A DNA stretch of 22,168 nucleotides from JACOZM01 sp035289385 (GCA_035289385.1 DATDXI010000037.1:1-22168), one strand, 5' to 3'. Counted from the stretch's first letter, positions 7,283 through 14,684 are shown. The notes: generated by a model not told the origin, from the letters alone. Translations and numbers: made by a program.

Positions 7283-8476
7283 ATGGGTGCCGTTGGACAT
7301 ATAGCAAGTTGGTTTGGAAACATTGGTGCAACAGCAGGGATGACTGGATTTACGAACATCAAAGGGAAGATGTTTTCTCTCACAGGTATCATCTTAGCTA
7401 GTCTGGCAGAAGAGAAGATGCAGTCCAGACAGTATCGTTCTGCACGGAGAAGATTATTAAATTCTTATCAGCAATCTCGCCTTGAAAAATTACAGAAAAA
7501 GTATCTGACAAAAAGGAGAGGGAAGCTTGATTCTCAGCTGATGGAAAAAGAGATCAAGAAGATGATGCAGCAGTTTAAAAGAGACCATCAGGAATACATC
7601 AGGACATTTATGGGCGTCGTCAAGCAGGTGGTGAAAGCCTTTGAAGCTGCCAATATGAAAGAAGCGGAGATCGTTAACTTTTATCCCGAGTTACAGGTGG
7701 ATTTAGATGCTTACATTCAAAACCATCCGGACAAGAAAATCTTTCCAGAAAAAGTGACACAGACGTTCAGGAAAAAACTGGACAGTGTTTTAGCATATCT
7801 GGTCGTTTCACTGCATAAAGAGCTGGATCTGGTGGCTTTGGAAGCTAGCGGCTCTTCACGCACGGTCATGAAAATGTTTCCATCATACGCCAGATTAAGA
7901 AAAGCTATTGCCGAATCCCGAGGGGTGCGTGAAGTGCAAAGGTTAGGTAAAGATGTGACAAAATATGAAGATATTCAACGAGCGATCATCGGGCAGATAG
8001 GAAGCAGCAGGTCGGCAGCTAGCGGCTTACAGCAGAATTTCTTGATTCTCTTGCTCCATTATGCTACCTTATGTGAACGGGTCTTTGGCTCTTTCAAAAA
8101 GATCAAGTCTGATGCTTTAGCTATCATGGAATATATGGATAGAGATATCGTAAAGGTAGAAAGACAGCTGAGTTATTTCTTGATGTTCCTCCAGAGCGAC
8201 CCCACTGTTCAAGGTGAGGTAGAAAATATCAAGACTGAATTTGATACAGAATATAGAAAAGTGAAGGACTACTTGGTCTATGAAGAGACAAGAGTTATCG
8301 CCTTACGAAAGAAAGTAGAGGCTTTAGAGTCTGCCGATGTGCCGGATAAGATTGCAGATATCTTGACGTTGGATGAAGCTGCAGCGCAAGCTGCTTCTGA
8401 TGCCATTTTCCATCGGAGAACAGAGCATTTAGTCCATAGGGAACATTTGATTCCTGATCACCCTTTGAACAGGTAG
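7283..8476 (+). CDS. helical/coiled-coil protein, paralogue A
   Basis: Unrecognised 397-residue protein, almost wholly alpha-helical by composition. Residues 1-45 are Gly/Ala-rich and weakly hydrophobic (MGAVGHIASWFGNIGATAG...LTGIILASLAEE) and could contact a membrane. A basic stretch follows (KKYLTKRRGK), then long helices to the C-terminus. The order VVKQVVKAF ... NHPDKK ... FRKKLDSVLAYL ... GSSRTVMKMF ... IAESRGV is matched by VVKEINRIF ... RHPDWF ... FRADFIAVVKDL ... GKSTLLRLRAF ... LKSRGI in the next gene, so the two are probably tandem paralogues. They also share a promoter core. No catalytic motif is seen. A structural or scaffolding role is a guess. Confidence 0.8.
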   Translation: MGAVGHIASWFGNIGATAGMTGFTNIKGKMFSLTGIILASLAEEKMQSRQYRSARRRLLNSYQQSRLEKLQKKYLTKRRGKLDSQLMEKEIKKMMQQFKRDHQEYIRTFMGVVKQVVKAFEAANMKEAEIVNFYPELQVDLDAYIQNHPDKKIFPEKVTQTFRKKLDSVLAYLVVSLHKELDLVALEASGSSRTVMKMFPSYARLRKAIAESRGVREVQRLGKDVTKYEDIQRAIIGQIGSSRSAASGLQQNFLILLLHYATLCERVFGSFKKIKSDALAIMEYMDRDIVKVERQLSYFLMFLQSDPTVQGEVENIKTEFDTEYRKVKDYLVYEETRVIALRKKVEALESADVPDKIADILTLDEAAAQAASDAIFHRRTEHLVHREHLIPDHPLNR

Positions 8477-8489
8477 TTTTTTCTTTTTT
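8477..8489 (+). terminator. oligo-T terminator
   Basis: TTTTTT-C-TTTTTT directly after the stop codon of paralogue A, 31 bases before the next promoter. Confidence 0.5.
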
Positions 8490-8520
8490 AAATGAAGAAG
8501 AGGAAAGAAACAACATTAAG

Positions 8521-8534
8521 GATAACTTTAAATA
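8521..8534 (+). promoter_or_regulatory. BRE/TATA promoter, GATAAC-TTTAAATA
   Basis: TATA TTTAAATA is centred 26 bases before ATG 8557, giving a leaderless message. The sequence is identical over 14 bases to the promoter at 7205-7218. Confidence 0.7.
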
Positions 8535-8556
8535 ATCATTTCATTTAACGTAGACT

Positions 8557-10386
8557 ATGGTCAATGTTCCTGCAATAAACTTTTTTTCTGCAGAAGGGGG
8601 CTTATTATTTGAGGCGCATAAGTTAAGAAGCCTTGATGCTAGATTTAAAGCAGCAAAAAGGGCGCTGGGAAAATATACTGTGACAGAACTCCTGGCTTTA
8701 GAAAGCGCCAGATTTGCCGGAAAAAATGATATGGAATTAAAGGCATATTTTGGCGGATTTAAGACAAATTTCTATGATCTGCTGAACGCTTATACTCAAG
8801 TGGTAAAAGAGATCAACAGGATCTTTGGGTTAGTCTCGCAGAAAGAGTATGAAGACCTGTTATCTTTAAAGGAAACACTTGATCTGGTCACAACCGCTTC
8901 AACCCGGCATCCGGATTGGTTTGTGTATAATAGTGATGATCTGCATGATTTTAGAGCAGATTTTATCGCTGTGGTTAAGGATTTACAAAAGAAATTGGTT
9001 GAAGAATATTCGTTGACACAAACGGTTGGCGCGCATGGAAAAAGTACCCTGCTGAGACTGCGGGCATTCTTAAAATCAAGAGGTATCATTGAAAGGTATG
9101 CTGAAGCCAAAGCTATGCGAATCGGAAGAGTCTATCGAAAAGCGAAGAAGAAAGAGGCACAGATACAAGAAAAAATAAAATCAGGAGAGAATTTTCTTCC
9201 CGTGCTTAAAGAATATGTCCATCTTTTAGATGATCTCAATCAGCTTTTGCATGTTGTGGCTTTAGATATTCTTACCGTGTTTCAGCGGTTTGAAAGTGAA
9301 CTTGATGCCTTGATGCCGATATATCGTGAATTCATCAATAACATCCATGATGCTACTGTTCAAGAAGAGATTCTAGTAAAATATCGTGAATTCGTCGCTC
9401 TGTTTATAGCATTGAGAAGACAGTTAGAAAATCCTCAGTGGGCGAACATCAGTAATACACTTGGGAAGAATATCCTTGATGAAGCTGATGAATTGATGAA
9501 GATCCTGTTGTCGAGAAGCAGGGAGGGGCCGAGAACGAGAGGTGTACGGGTTAAGAAAGAGAATAAGGAACAGAAAAAACGGGAGAAGGCTGAAGCACGA
9601 AGAATCAAGAGAGAAAATAAAGAACAGATACGACAGGCAAGGAAAGAAGCCATGAGGAAAAGAAAAGAAGCTTTGGCGAATGATCTCAAGAAGAGGTGGT
9701 GGAGAGTTAAACATGTCACTTCTTCAACAGCAGAAGGATTGAAAGAAGGCTGGATAGAAGGCGGAAGGAAACAAGAAGCAAAAAGAGAAGAGCGTGCTAG
9801 AGCAAGAAAGGAAGCCAGAGAGAGACAAGAAGAGTTGCGAAAAGGAGTACGGCCAACACCTGGACCGAAAATGAATTTATTACGACACAATGAAGTACAA
9901 GAACGAATAGCAAAGCAGAGGGATAAGCAGTTGCAAACAGAAGAGAGGAGACGAAAAATAGATGTACTGAAAAAGAAGTTGGCTGGAAAATGGTGGAGAG
10001 TTAAACATGTCACTTCTTCAACAGCAGAAGGATTGAAAGAAGGCTGGATAGAAGGTGGAAGGAAACAGAACCAGAAGAGAGAAGAGAAAGCTAAGGCTAG
10101 AGAAGAAGCCAAGAGATTAAAGGAGAAAGAAAAAGAATGGAAACAGGAAACTGCTGAGCAAAAGAAAAAAGAAAAAGATCAAGCTAAAGCCAAAGCTCGA
10201 GATCAGGCAAAGTTAGCTGCAGCAGAACGATGGAGACTTCGCAAAGAAAGACTAGCAAGATTATTTAGGCGGTCTCTTCGAGGTTCTGGAAGTACTCCCT
10301 CCGAGACAAGTGCAGAAGAACAGACTCTGGAAAAGACGGAAGTGGTCAGGAAAAGATTATTCCCGCGAAGAAAACCTAAACCTTAA
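8557..10386 (+). CDS. helical/coiled-coil protein, paralogue B with charged tail
   Basis: Unrecognised 609-residue protein. Residues 1-330 form a helical domain that parallels the preceding protein (see that entry). Residues 335-609 are extremely rich in Lys, Arg and Glu, suggesting a long charged single helix or coiled coil. Inside this tail a 25-residue block beginning WWRVKHVTSS and ending IEGGRKQ appears twice, near residues 381-406 and 479-504. It contains Trp and Gly, unlike its surroundings, and may be an amphipathic docking or membrane-contact motif (inference). The C-terminus (RKRLFPRRKPKP) is strongly basic, so nucleic-acid or membrane-phosphate binding is possible. The start at ATG 8557 is set by a TATA box 26 bases upstream. 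It converges with the Cbf5 gene, 50 bases away. Confidence 0.8.
   Translation: MVNVPAINFFSAEGGLLFEAHKLRSLDARFKAAKRALGKYTVTELLALESARFAGKNDMELKAYFGGFKTNFYDLLNAYTQVVKEINRIFGLVSQKEYEDLLSLKETLDLVTTASTRHPDWFVYNSDDLHDFRADFIAVVKDLQKKLVEEYSLTQTVGAHGKSTLLRLRAFLKSRGIIERYAEAKAMRIGRVYRKAKKKEAQIQEKIKSGENFLPVLKEYVHLLDDLNQLLHVVALDILTVFQRFESELDALMPIYREFINNIHDATVQEEILVKYREFVALFIALRRQLENPQWANISNTLGKNILDEADELMKILLSRSREGPRTRGVRVKKENKEQKKREKAEARRIKRENKEQIRQARKEAMRKRKEALANDLKKRWWRVKHVTSSTAEGLKEGWIEGGRKQEAKREERARARKEARERQEELRKGVRPTPGPKMNLLRHNEVQERIAKQRDKQLQTEERRRKIDVLKKKLAGKWWRVKHVTSSTAEGLKEGWIEGGRKQNQKREEKAKAREEAKRLKEKEKEWKQETAEQKKKEKDQAKAKARDQAKLAAAERWRLRKERLARLFRRSLRGSGSTPSETSAEEQTLEKTEVVRKRLFPRRKPKP
9697..9773 (+). 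repeat. 77-bp direct repeat, copy 1
   Basis: Differs from copy 2 (9991-10067) at one silent base only (GGC versus GGT). Encodes the WWRVKHVTSS...GGRKQ block inside paralogue B. Confidence 0.95.
9991..10067 (+). repeat. 77-bp direct repeat, copy 2
   Basis: In-frame second copy of the repeat at 9697-9773, offset by 294 bases (98 codons). The bordering sequence is not repeated, so the duplication is either recent or kept identical by gene conversion. Confidence 0.95.
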
Positions 10387-10436
10387 AAGATTCATAACTA
10401 CTATTTTTCTTTCTTGAAACTATCGTTTTTCAGAAT

Positions 10437-11384
10437 TTATCCTTTCTTCACCGCTTCCATAAACACTTTCTGCACATCGATAGCAATCCCTTTTTCTGAA
10501 CAATTTATTTCCACAGCTGACATCTGCGCCATGCCGATAGCCACTAACTCGCCCTTTAAGGTAAGGATAGCTACCGTCTCGCCTTTTTTAAAATTCTCTA
10601 GTTTGCTGATCCCGGGAATGCCTAAGTTCCGCCCATGTGTTAAGCTCGCTATTGTAGAATCAAGGATCCAGCACTTGGCAATATACTTTAGCGCCATCTC
10701 CATCGGCTGAATGCAATATCTCCAAAACTTATCATTATCCTCTTTCTTAAAATAGTAATATGCATCTTGAAGATCCTGAAGAGTTACCAGATGATCCTGC
10801 TCCGTGAACGGCCCGGCCTGCGTTCTGCGCAGCTCTGCCATATGTGCTCCAATGTTTAATTCTTGGCCAAGGTCATGACACCATTTTCTCACATACGTCC
10901 CAGCTTGACATCTCATCCTGAATAAGACATCTTGTCCTTCCATCTCTAGGATAGCAATCTCATATATTTCTCTGGTTCGCACTTCTCTCTTGACGGCACT
11001 TTTGATCGGCGGCAATTGCTGGATCTTCCCGGTTAATTTAACAATAGCTTCTTTCAACAGCTCTTCTGGAACTTCTTTATGAAGATGCATCAAACAGATA
11101 TACTCTTTCGGTGCTGTCAACAGAAATTCCGTTATCCTGGTAGCCCTTCCCAAGGCGATAGGCTGCACGCCCGTAACCTGTGGATCTAATGTTCCGGAAT
11201 GCCCTGCTTTAGAAATCCCTAAAATCCTTTGAACATAATCTGATACTTGATGAGACGTCGGCCCTTTCGGCTTATCTATGTTCACGATTCCATATGTTAC
11301 CAATTCCTCTGATGTCCGATCTTCAGGAGCTTTGCCAAAGTCTCCCGTTGATTCTTTTTTAACAAAAACTTGTTTTGACACCAT
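10437..11384 (-). CDS. cbf5: rRNA pseudouridine synthase Cbf5 (TruB family, PUA domain)
   Basis: 315 residues, about the length of archaeal Cbf5, the catalytic subunit of box H/ACA ribonucleoproteins that convert chosen rRNA uridines to pseudouridine. The N-terminal TruB core has GIVNIDKPKGPTSHQV and the catalytic loop GHSGTLDPQVTG with nucleophile Asp67. KSAVKREVRTREIYEI and CQAGTYVRKWCHDLG are the later TruB motifs. Residues from about 240 (ILDSTIASLTHGRNLGIPGI ... VAIGMAQMSA) form the C-terminal PUA domain that holds the guide RNA. The start ATG 11384 has a TATA-like element 27 bases upstream. The partner proteins (Nop10, Gar1, L7Ae) are not in this window. Confidence 0.95.
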   Translation of the reverse strand: MVSKQVFVKKESTGDFGKAPEDRTSEELVTYGIVNIDKPKGPTSHQVSDYVQRILGISKAGHSGTLDPQVTGVQPIALGRATRITEFLLTAPKEYICLMHLHKEVPEELLKEAIVKLTGKIQQLPPIKSAVKREVRTREIYEIAILEMEGQDVLFRMRCQAGTYVRKWCHDLGQELNIGAHMAELRRTQAGPFTEQDHLVTLQDLQDAYYYFKKEDNDKFWRYCIQPMEMALKYIAKCWILDSTIASLTHGRNLGIPGISKLENFKKGETVAILTLKGELVAIGMAQMSAVEINCSEKGIAIDVQKVFMEAVKKG

Positions 11385-11405
11385 TAAGACTTAAATCTGC
11401 TCATT

Positions 11406-11416
11406 ATTTTAAAAAT
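11406..11416 (-). promoter_or_regulatory. TATA box of cbf5
   Basis: ATTTTTAAAAT on the minus strand, centred about 27 bases before ATG 11384. Confidence 0.55.
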
Positions 11417-11478
11417 CTTTACTAAAATTATTTATAGAGATAACTTTAGCATGCTCATTCTCGTTTCTCTAAGGAAAT

Positions 11479-11486
11479 ATTTATAA
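11479..11486 (+). promoter_or_regulatory. TATA box of the 11509 gene
   Basis: ATTTATAA centred 27 bases before ATG 11509, with A-rich GGAAAT as BRE. A further GATAACTTTA lies at 11439-11448, too far upstream for a leaderless start at 11509. Confidence 0.6.
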
Positions 11487-11508
11487 CCCCCCCAGACACA
11501 AGTATGAC

Positions 11509-13236
11509 ATGGTCGTTATATTTGGATTAGTGTTAAATCCGTGGATTTTGGCAGGTCTTTTTGGGGTACCAGCAGCTGCTGGCGCTTATGTTGTATATAA
11601 GCGAGTGAGATTAAAAAGAGCCGAGGTTCGCTCCGTTAAAAATGCCAGTGGTTTCATGCAAAAAAAACTCCTACAAGAAGAAGCAGTTGAAAAGTCAGAG
11701 AAAGTTAATTTAGCTCGTGTCCAGGCTGAGGAAAAAACCACAAAATCGACACTCCAAAAGAAAGCTGCAGAAAAACAGGCGGCTGGCGAGGATACTTTAG
11801 AAACAGACGTGATCAAAAAGCTTGATAAGGTTGAAGGAAAAGCGGAGGAAAAAGAGGTTGAATCGCAGATCGTTACTTCTCATGCAGAAGAGGAGATTAC
11901 TGCCGCCACGGCTGCGGTGGAAGGTGCTATTAAAACAATTTCACAAGAGGTCCAACATACAGAGCAGGTGCAGGCAGTGGAAGCTAATGAGGATCAACAT
12001 ATTGCTGAGGTTGTTAAGCAAATAGAATCGGTTAGTTCCCCCACAGAAATGCAAGGATTAGCCAGAGAACGACTTCAGCTGTTTATTCAATCTCTTCTGC
12101 CTTACTTAAAAGAAGAGCTGGCTTTGGAAGAGAGAGAAGTAGGATTAAGGAAGGAATCTGTAGAAATGATGAATAGTTCGATCAAAGACATAAAAGTGCT
12201 TCTTTCTGCAGCCAATGAAGCCTTAGCAAAAATAAAAAAGATTGAAGGGAAGGAACAAAGAAATCTAAACCAAGAGGTTAAAGCAAGCGCAAATGTAAAG
12301 AAGAAGATAGCTGCTGAGATTGACAAGGCAAAAGAACAAAAAACTGCTCCAGAAGAATTGGCCGCTTTGGAAAATAGGCAGAAAAACATAGAGAAAAGCC
12401 ATGATGATCTGAAAGCTATGAATGCCTATCTCCGAAAGATAGATGACATGATCAAGAAAATAGTTCAGCCTTTGACATTTTCCTGCAAAGAAATCATTAA
12501 ACTTGGAAGAGATGAATCAAAGGACGTGACCCATGTTAAGAATAAGCAAAAAGAGGCTGGAAAAGCCTTGAAGCTGATCAAGAAAGGTATAGATTCCCTA
12601 ACCCGCCTTCCAGAGGAATATAAGAACTTTGATGCCTTAGCCACGCATTTCTCAGAAGAAATGAAAAAATATTTTGAACAACGTATCCATTCTGTTCAGA
12701 TGGATCTGGAGATAAGAGAAGCTGACAAAAATATTATTGTTGATTATATCCAGGCAACAAGATACTTCTCCGTAATTGAACGGCATCTGAGAGGTCTGGA
12801 AAAATTAGAGGAAGATTTTGAAAAAGGGATGGAAAGCATCTCCTTTATGATCTCCGATATATTGAAAAATTGCGGTCAGGATGAGGCAGCAGGGCAAATC
12901 TATGGCTTTGCTATCACACTAGAATCAGATTCTGTACGGTATTCGGAATTTAAACAGAAAATAGGAGATGATATGAGTGCAGAGATTAAGCTTCTCTCCC
13001 AGAATGAGGAAGCTCTTACCAAGAATATAGAAAATCTAGCAGAAAGGGATAGAGCAAAGATTGCCCAGCTTCAAGTGATGCATAAGGAATGGCAACAGGC
13101 TTTAGCCAAGATCACAGAAACAATAGCGGAAGATGTAAAAGAGAAAGGAAATATGTCTGATTCGAGAGTCAGTAACATCAACCAGAGGGTTTCAGCTATC
13201 AATGAGAATAGTAAACAGAAACTAAAAGCTGCGTGA
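11509..13236 (+). CDS. single-TM coiled-coil protein
   Basis: Unrecognised 575-residue protein. Residues 3-30 (VIFGLVLNPWILAGLFGVPAAAGAYVVY, given in part) form one TM anchor, followed by basic KRVRLKRAEVR. By the positive-inside rule the bulk is cytoplasmic. The rest is Lys/Glu/Ala-rich with heptad-like patterns and few prolines, indicating long coiled coils from about residue 40 to the end. Such a protein could be a cortical scaffold or a membrane-tethered spacer. Its layout (short TM anchor, then coiled coil) repeats in the gene at 15916. ATG 11509 lies 27 bases after its TATA box. It is divergent from cbf5 and ends 7 bases from the convergent eL31 gene. Confidence 0.8.
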   Translation: MVVIFGLVLNPWILAGLFGVPAAAGAYVVYKRVRLKRAEVRSVKNASGFMQKKLLQEEAVEKSEKVNLARVQAEEKTTKSTLQKKAAEKQAAGEDTLETDVIKKLDKVEGKAEEKEVESQIVTSHAEEEITAATAAVEGAIKTISQEVQHTEQVQAVEANEDQHIAEVVKQIESVSSPTEMQGLARERLQLFIQSLLPYLKEELALEEREVGLRKESVEMMNSSIKDIKVLLSAANEALAKIKKIEGKEQRNLNQEVKASANVKKKIAAEIDKAKEQKTAPEELAALENRQKNIEKSHDDLKAMNAYLRKIDDMIKKIVQPLTFSCKEIIKLGRDESKDVTHVKNKQKEAGKALKLIKKGIDSLTRLPEEYKNFDALATHFSEEMKKYFEQRIHSVQMDLEIREADKNIIVDYIQATRYFSVIERHLRGLEKLEEDFEKGMESISFMISDILKNCGQDEAAGQIYGFAITLESDSVRYSEFKQKIGDDMSAEIKLLSQNEEALTKNIENLAERDRAKIAQLQVMHKEWQQALAKITETIAEDVKEKGNMSDSRVSNINQRVSAINENSKQKLKAA

Positions 13237-13243
13237 GAAGTAT

Positions 13244-13627
13244 TTAGACTGCTGCGACTTTAGGTGAGTCTGCAGTTTCTTTTTCCTTTGTGATACCTTT
13301 TGTTGTACCCTTCTTATCCCCTTTTTCCGCAGCTGGCTCTTTCTTTTTCACACCAAACAATTCAGCATGAACTACACCATTATCATCTTTCGCAGCAGTA
13401 ACTTTAACTTTTGGCGGTGGATTCTGGATACCATGTTTCCAGATAAAATCATTTACTTCTTTCCCTAATTTCACTTCTTCTGCCTTGAAGTGCTTAAGAA
13501 GAAATTCTTGAGCAGCCTTAACTGCCTTCTCTGTCTTTCTCCACGTAGGAACTTTCATGAATTCTTTTCTTAGAGGAATGGTATACGTCCTTTCTTCACT
13601 TTTTTTGGTATCTTTTTTTGCTGCCAT
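13244..13627 (-). CDS. rpl31e: large-subunit ribosomal protein eL31
   Basis: 127 residues. The core (about 12-92) is eL31: ERTYTIPLRKEFMKVPTWRK, then EEVKLGKEVNDFIWKHGIQN and PPKVKVTAAKDD. eL31 sits near the peptide exit tunnel. Residues 93-127 are a low-complexity Lys/Glu/Ala/Thr tail, making the protein longer than the usual archaeal 80-95 residues. It follows eL39 after 31 bases and so probably shares the transcript of the eS19 cluster. Confidence 0.95.
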   Translation of the reverse strand: MAAKKDTKKSEERTYTIPLRKEFMKVPTWRKTEKAVKAAQEFLLKHFKAEEVKLGKEVNDFIWKHGIQNPPPKVKVTAAKDDNGVVHAELFGVKKKEPAAEKGDKKGTTKGITKEKETADSPKVAAV

Positions 13628-13658
13628 GATGTATCACATCTTAAATATCATAAATATC

Positions 13659-13832
13659 CTATGCTTTCGTACCCGTCCTTCTCCACGAACGCTTCACAAC
13701 CGTATGCTTGGAGGGGTGTACTCTTCTTCCTTTACCATAAATCTTGAATACTGTCCAGAAAGGAGCCCATTTGGTCTGCTTGCTCTTCTTGATCAATCGC
13801 TTCTTCTTTGCTGGATGTCGATATCGTGCCAT
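13659..13832 (-). CDS. rpl39e: large-subunit ribosomal protein eL39
   Basis: 57-residue, very basic ribosomal protein that lines the exit tunnel. It starts MARYRHPAKKKRLIKKSKQT and contains the family landmarks W-A-P-F-W-T and a final HTVVKRSWRRTGTKA (R/S-W-R-R-T). The reading frame is open upstream for another 30 codons, but those residues are not eL39-like and ATG 13832 gives the canonical M-A-R start. The start codon overlaps a 19-base palindrome (13831-13849). Confidence 0.93.
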   Translation of the reverse strand: MARYRHPAKKKRLIKKSKQTKWAPFWTVFKIYGKGRRVHPSKHTVVKRSWRRTGTKA

Positions 13833-13849
13833 AGCTTTAGTAAAGCTAT
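13831..13849 (-). promoter_or_regulatory. 19-base palindrome over the eL39 start codon
   Basis: ATAGCTTTA and TAAAGCTAT separated by one base form a perfect inverted repeat. In the minus-strand transcript the arms would form about 7 base pairs, and the 3' arm contains the AU of the eL39 AUG. It could be a translational control hairpin or a protein-binding palindrome. Confidence 0.5.
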
Positions 13850-13876
13850 CATCAAAGGTGGGTTTCGCTTGACATG

Positions 13877-13910
13877 CAAACGAGCAAAACGAGTTTGCTC
13901 GCAGGTCACC
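13877..13910 (-). repeat. hairpin repeat, copy 1 (eS19-eL39 gap)
   Basis: On the minus strand this begins GTGACCTGC and then forms CGAGCAAA-(5)-TTTGCTCG, an 8-base-pair perfect stem, ending GTTTGC. A diverged copy that also folds lies at 16901-16933 on the plus strand. It occupies the 123-base gap between eS19 and eL39. Confidence 0.65.
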
Positions 13911-13955
13911 GCTCAAGCCCACTATAATGACAATAACTTTAGTAACCTCCTTGTC

Positions 13956-14399
13956 TTACTCCTTAGCCCGTGAAGATTTGCTTATCCCCACTGCCAATGA
14001 ATCTAAAAATGATTTTCCTTTTGGCGTCAATATTCTTCCTTTGTGCACGCCTTTTGTCGTATGCTTGATTAGATCTGACTTTTCTAATTGCTGCAGAATC
14101 TTTCTGATGATCGACCCTGAAGCTTTAAAGAACTTCTCTGGTTGATGCCCCCGGTCCTTCTTTCCGCCATATTTTGTCCTTAACTTCTGTGTTCCGACCG
14201 GACCAAGCTTGGCGATGCTCCTTAAGATAGCTGCAGAGCGGTGGTACCACCAATCAGGATTGTCTGGAACCCGTTCGTTATGCCTGCTCGTCTTGACAAA
14301 CTTGCTCCAATCAGTAGGCTGGACAAGCTTCTGCTTTTTCAATTCTTCGGCAGCCTTTCGAACGAGGCTCCCTTGATCTGCAGTGAAGATATTGGTCAT
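13956..14399 (-). CDS. rps19e: small-subunit ribosomal protein eS19
   Basis: 147-residue eS19, usual length. Landmarks are P-D-N-P-D-W-W-Y-H-R-S-A-A-I-L-R, then GPVGTQKLRTKYGGKKDRGHQP, K-A-S-G-S-I-I-R-K-I-L-Q-Q-L-E, and GRILTPKGKSFLD. It binds the 30S head and acts in late maturation. It leads the minus-strand cluster eS19-eL39-eL31. In many archaea a PDCD5-type protein is encoded between eS19 and eL39. Here that interval is only 123 bases and holds no such gene. Start ATG 14399 has a strong BRE/TATA 26 bases upstream. Confidence 0.96.
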   Translation of the reverse strand: MTNIFTADQGSLVRKAAEELKKQKLVQPTDWSKFVKTSRHNERVPDNPDWWYHRSAAILRSIAKLGPVGTQKLRTKYGGKKDRGHQPEKFFKASGSIIRKILQQLEKSDLIKHTTKGVHKGRILTPKGKSFLDSLAVGISKSSRAKE

Positions 14400-14420
14400 A
14401 ACGCTTCAATAATGTGACCC

Positions 14421-14438
14421 ATTTATAAAGTTTCTGGA
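14421..14438 (-). promoter_or_regulatory. BRE/TATA promoter of eS19 gene
   Basis: TCCAGAAACTTTATAAAT on the minus strand, TATA centred 26 bases before ATG 14399. Identical over 18 bases to the eS1 promoter at 5788-5805. Confidence 0.8.
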
Positions 14439-14530
14439 TTATTTTTTGCCTGTTTTTGAGGATTTGGCCTTTTTCAGAGCAGAATTCCAGCTTCAACCCC
14501 CTCCCAGAGCGGTTCTCAACCACATAAAGG

Positions 14531-14538
14531 TTTAAATA
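14531..14538 (+). promoter_or_regulatory. TATA box before the two-hairpin leader
   Basis: TTTAAATA preceded by ATAAAGG. The transcription start would fall near 14561, directly at the first base of the inverted repeat at 14563. A second BRE/TATA-like site (AAATAAC-TTTAATTT) lies inside that repeat. Confidence 0.5.
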
Positions 14539-14562
14539 TTTTAGCAGTTTCTTGATGATTAT

Positions 14563-14618
14563 AGCAAATAACTTTAATTTTCGGATTTTTCCGAAAAGCA
14601 AAGCTAAAGTTATTTGCT
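14563..14618 (+). promoter_or_regulatory. inverted repeat 1 with nested hairpin (leader)
   Basis: Perfect 14-base arms AGCAAATAACTTTA (14563-14576) and TAAAGTTATTTGCT (14605-14618). Nested inside is TTTTCGGA-TTTT-TCCGAAAA (14578-14597), an 8-base-pair stem with a four-base loop. It may be a 5' leader structure, a small RNA or a cruciform-forming DNA element. Confidence 0.7.
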
Positions 14619-14621
14619 TAT

Positions 14622-14671
14622 TAGAAAATCACTTTACAAAAAAAAGTAACGAAAATTAAAGTGATTTTCTA
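14622..14671 (+). promoter_or_regulatory. inverted repeat 2 (leader)
   Basis: Perfect 15-base arms TAGAAAATCACTTTA (14622-14636) and TAAAGTGATTTTCTA (14657-14671) around an A-rich 20-base loop. Arms resemble those of inverted repeat 1 (12 of 14 positions). The GGTGAT Shine-Dalgarno site follows 9 bases after it. Confidence 0.7.
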
Positions 14672-14684
14672 TAGTAAAAAGGTG

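Noticed and set aside
9435..10112. 225-codon minus-strand open frame, Ser/Phe/Leu-rich
   Set aside because: It is antisense to the Lys/Glu-rich tail of paralogue B; such codons read backwards give long Leu/Phe/Ser frames. No start signals.
13557..13973. 138-codon plus-strand open frame across the ribosomal genes
   Set aside because: It lies antisense to eL31, eL39 and eS19, which are certain, and has no promoter.
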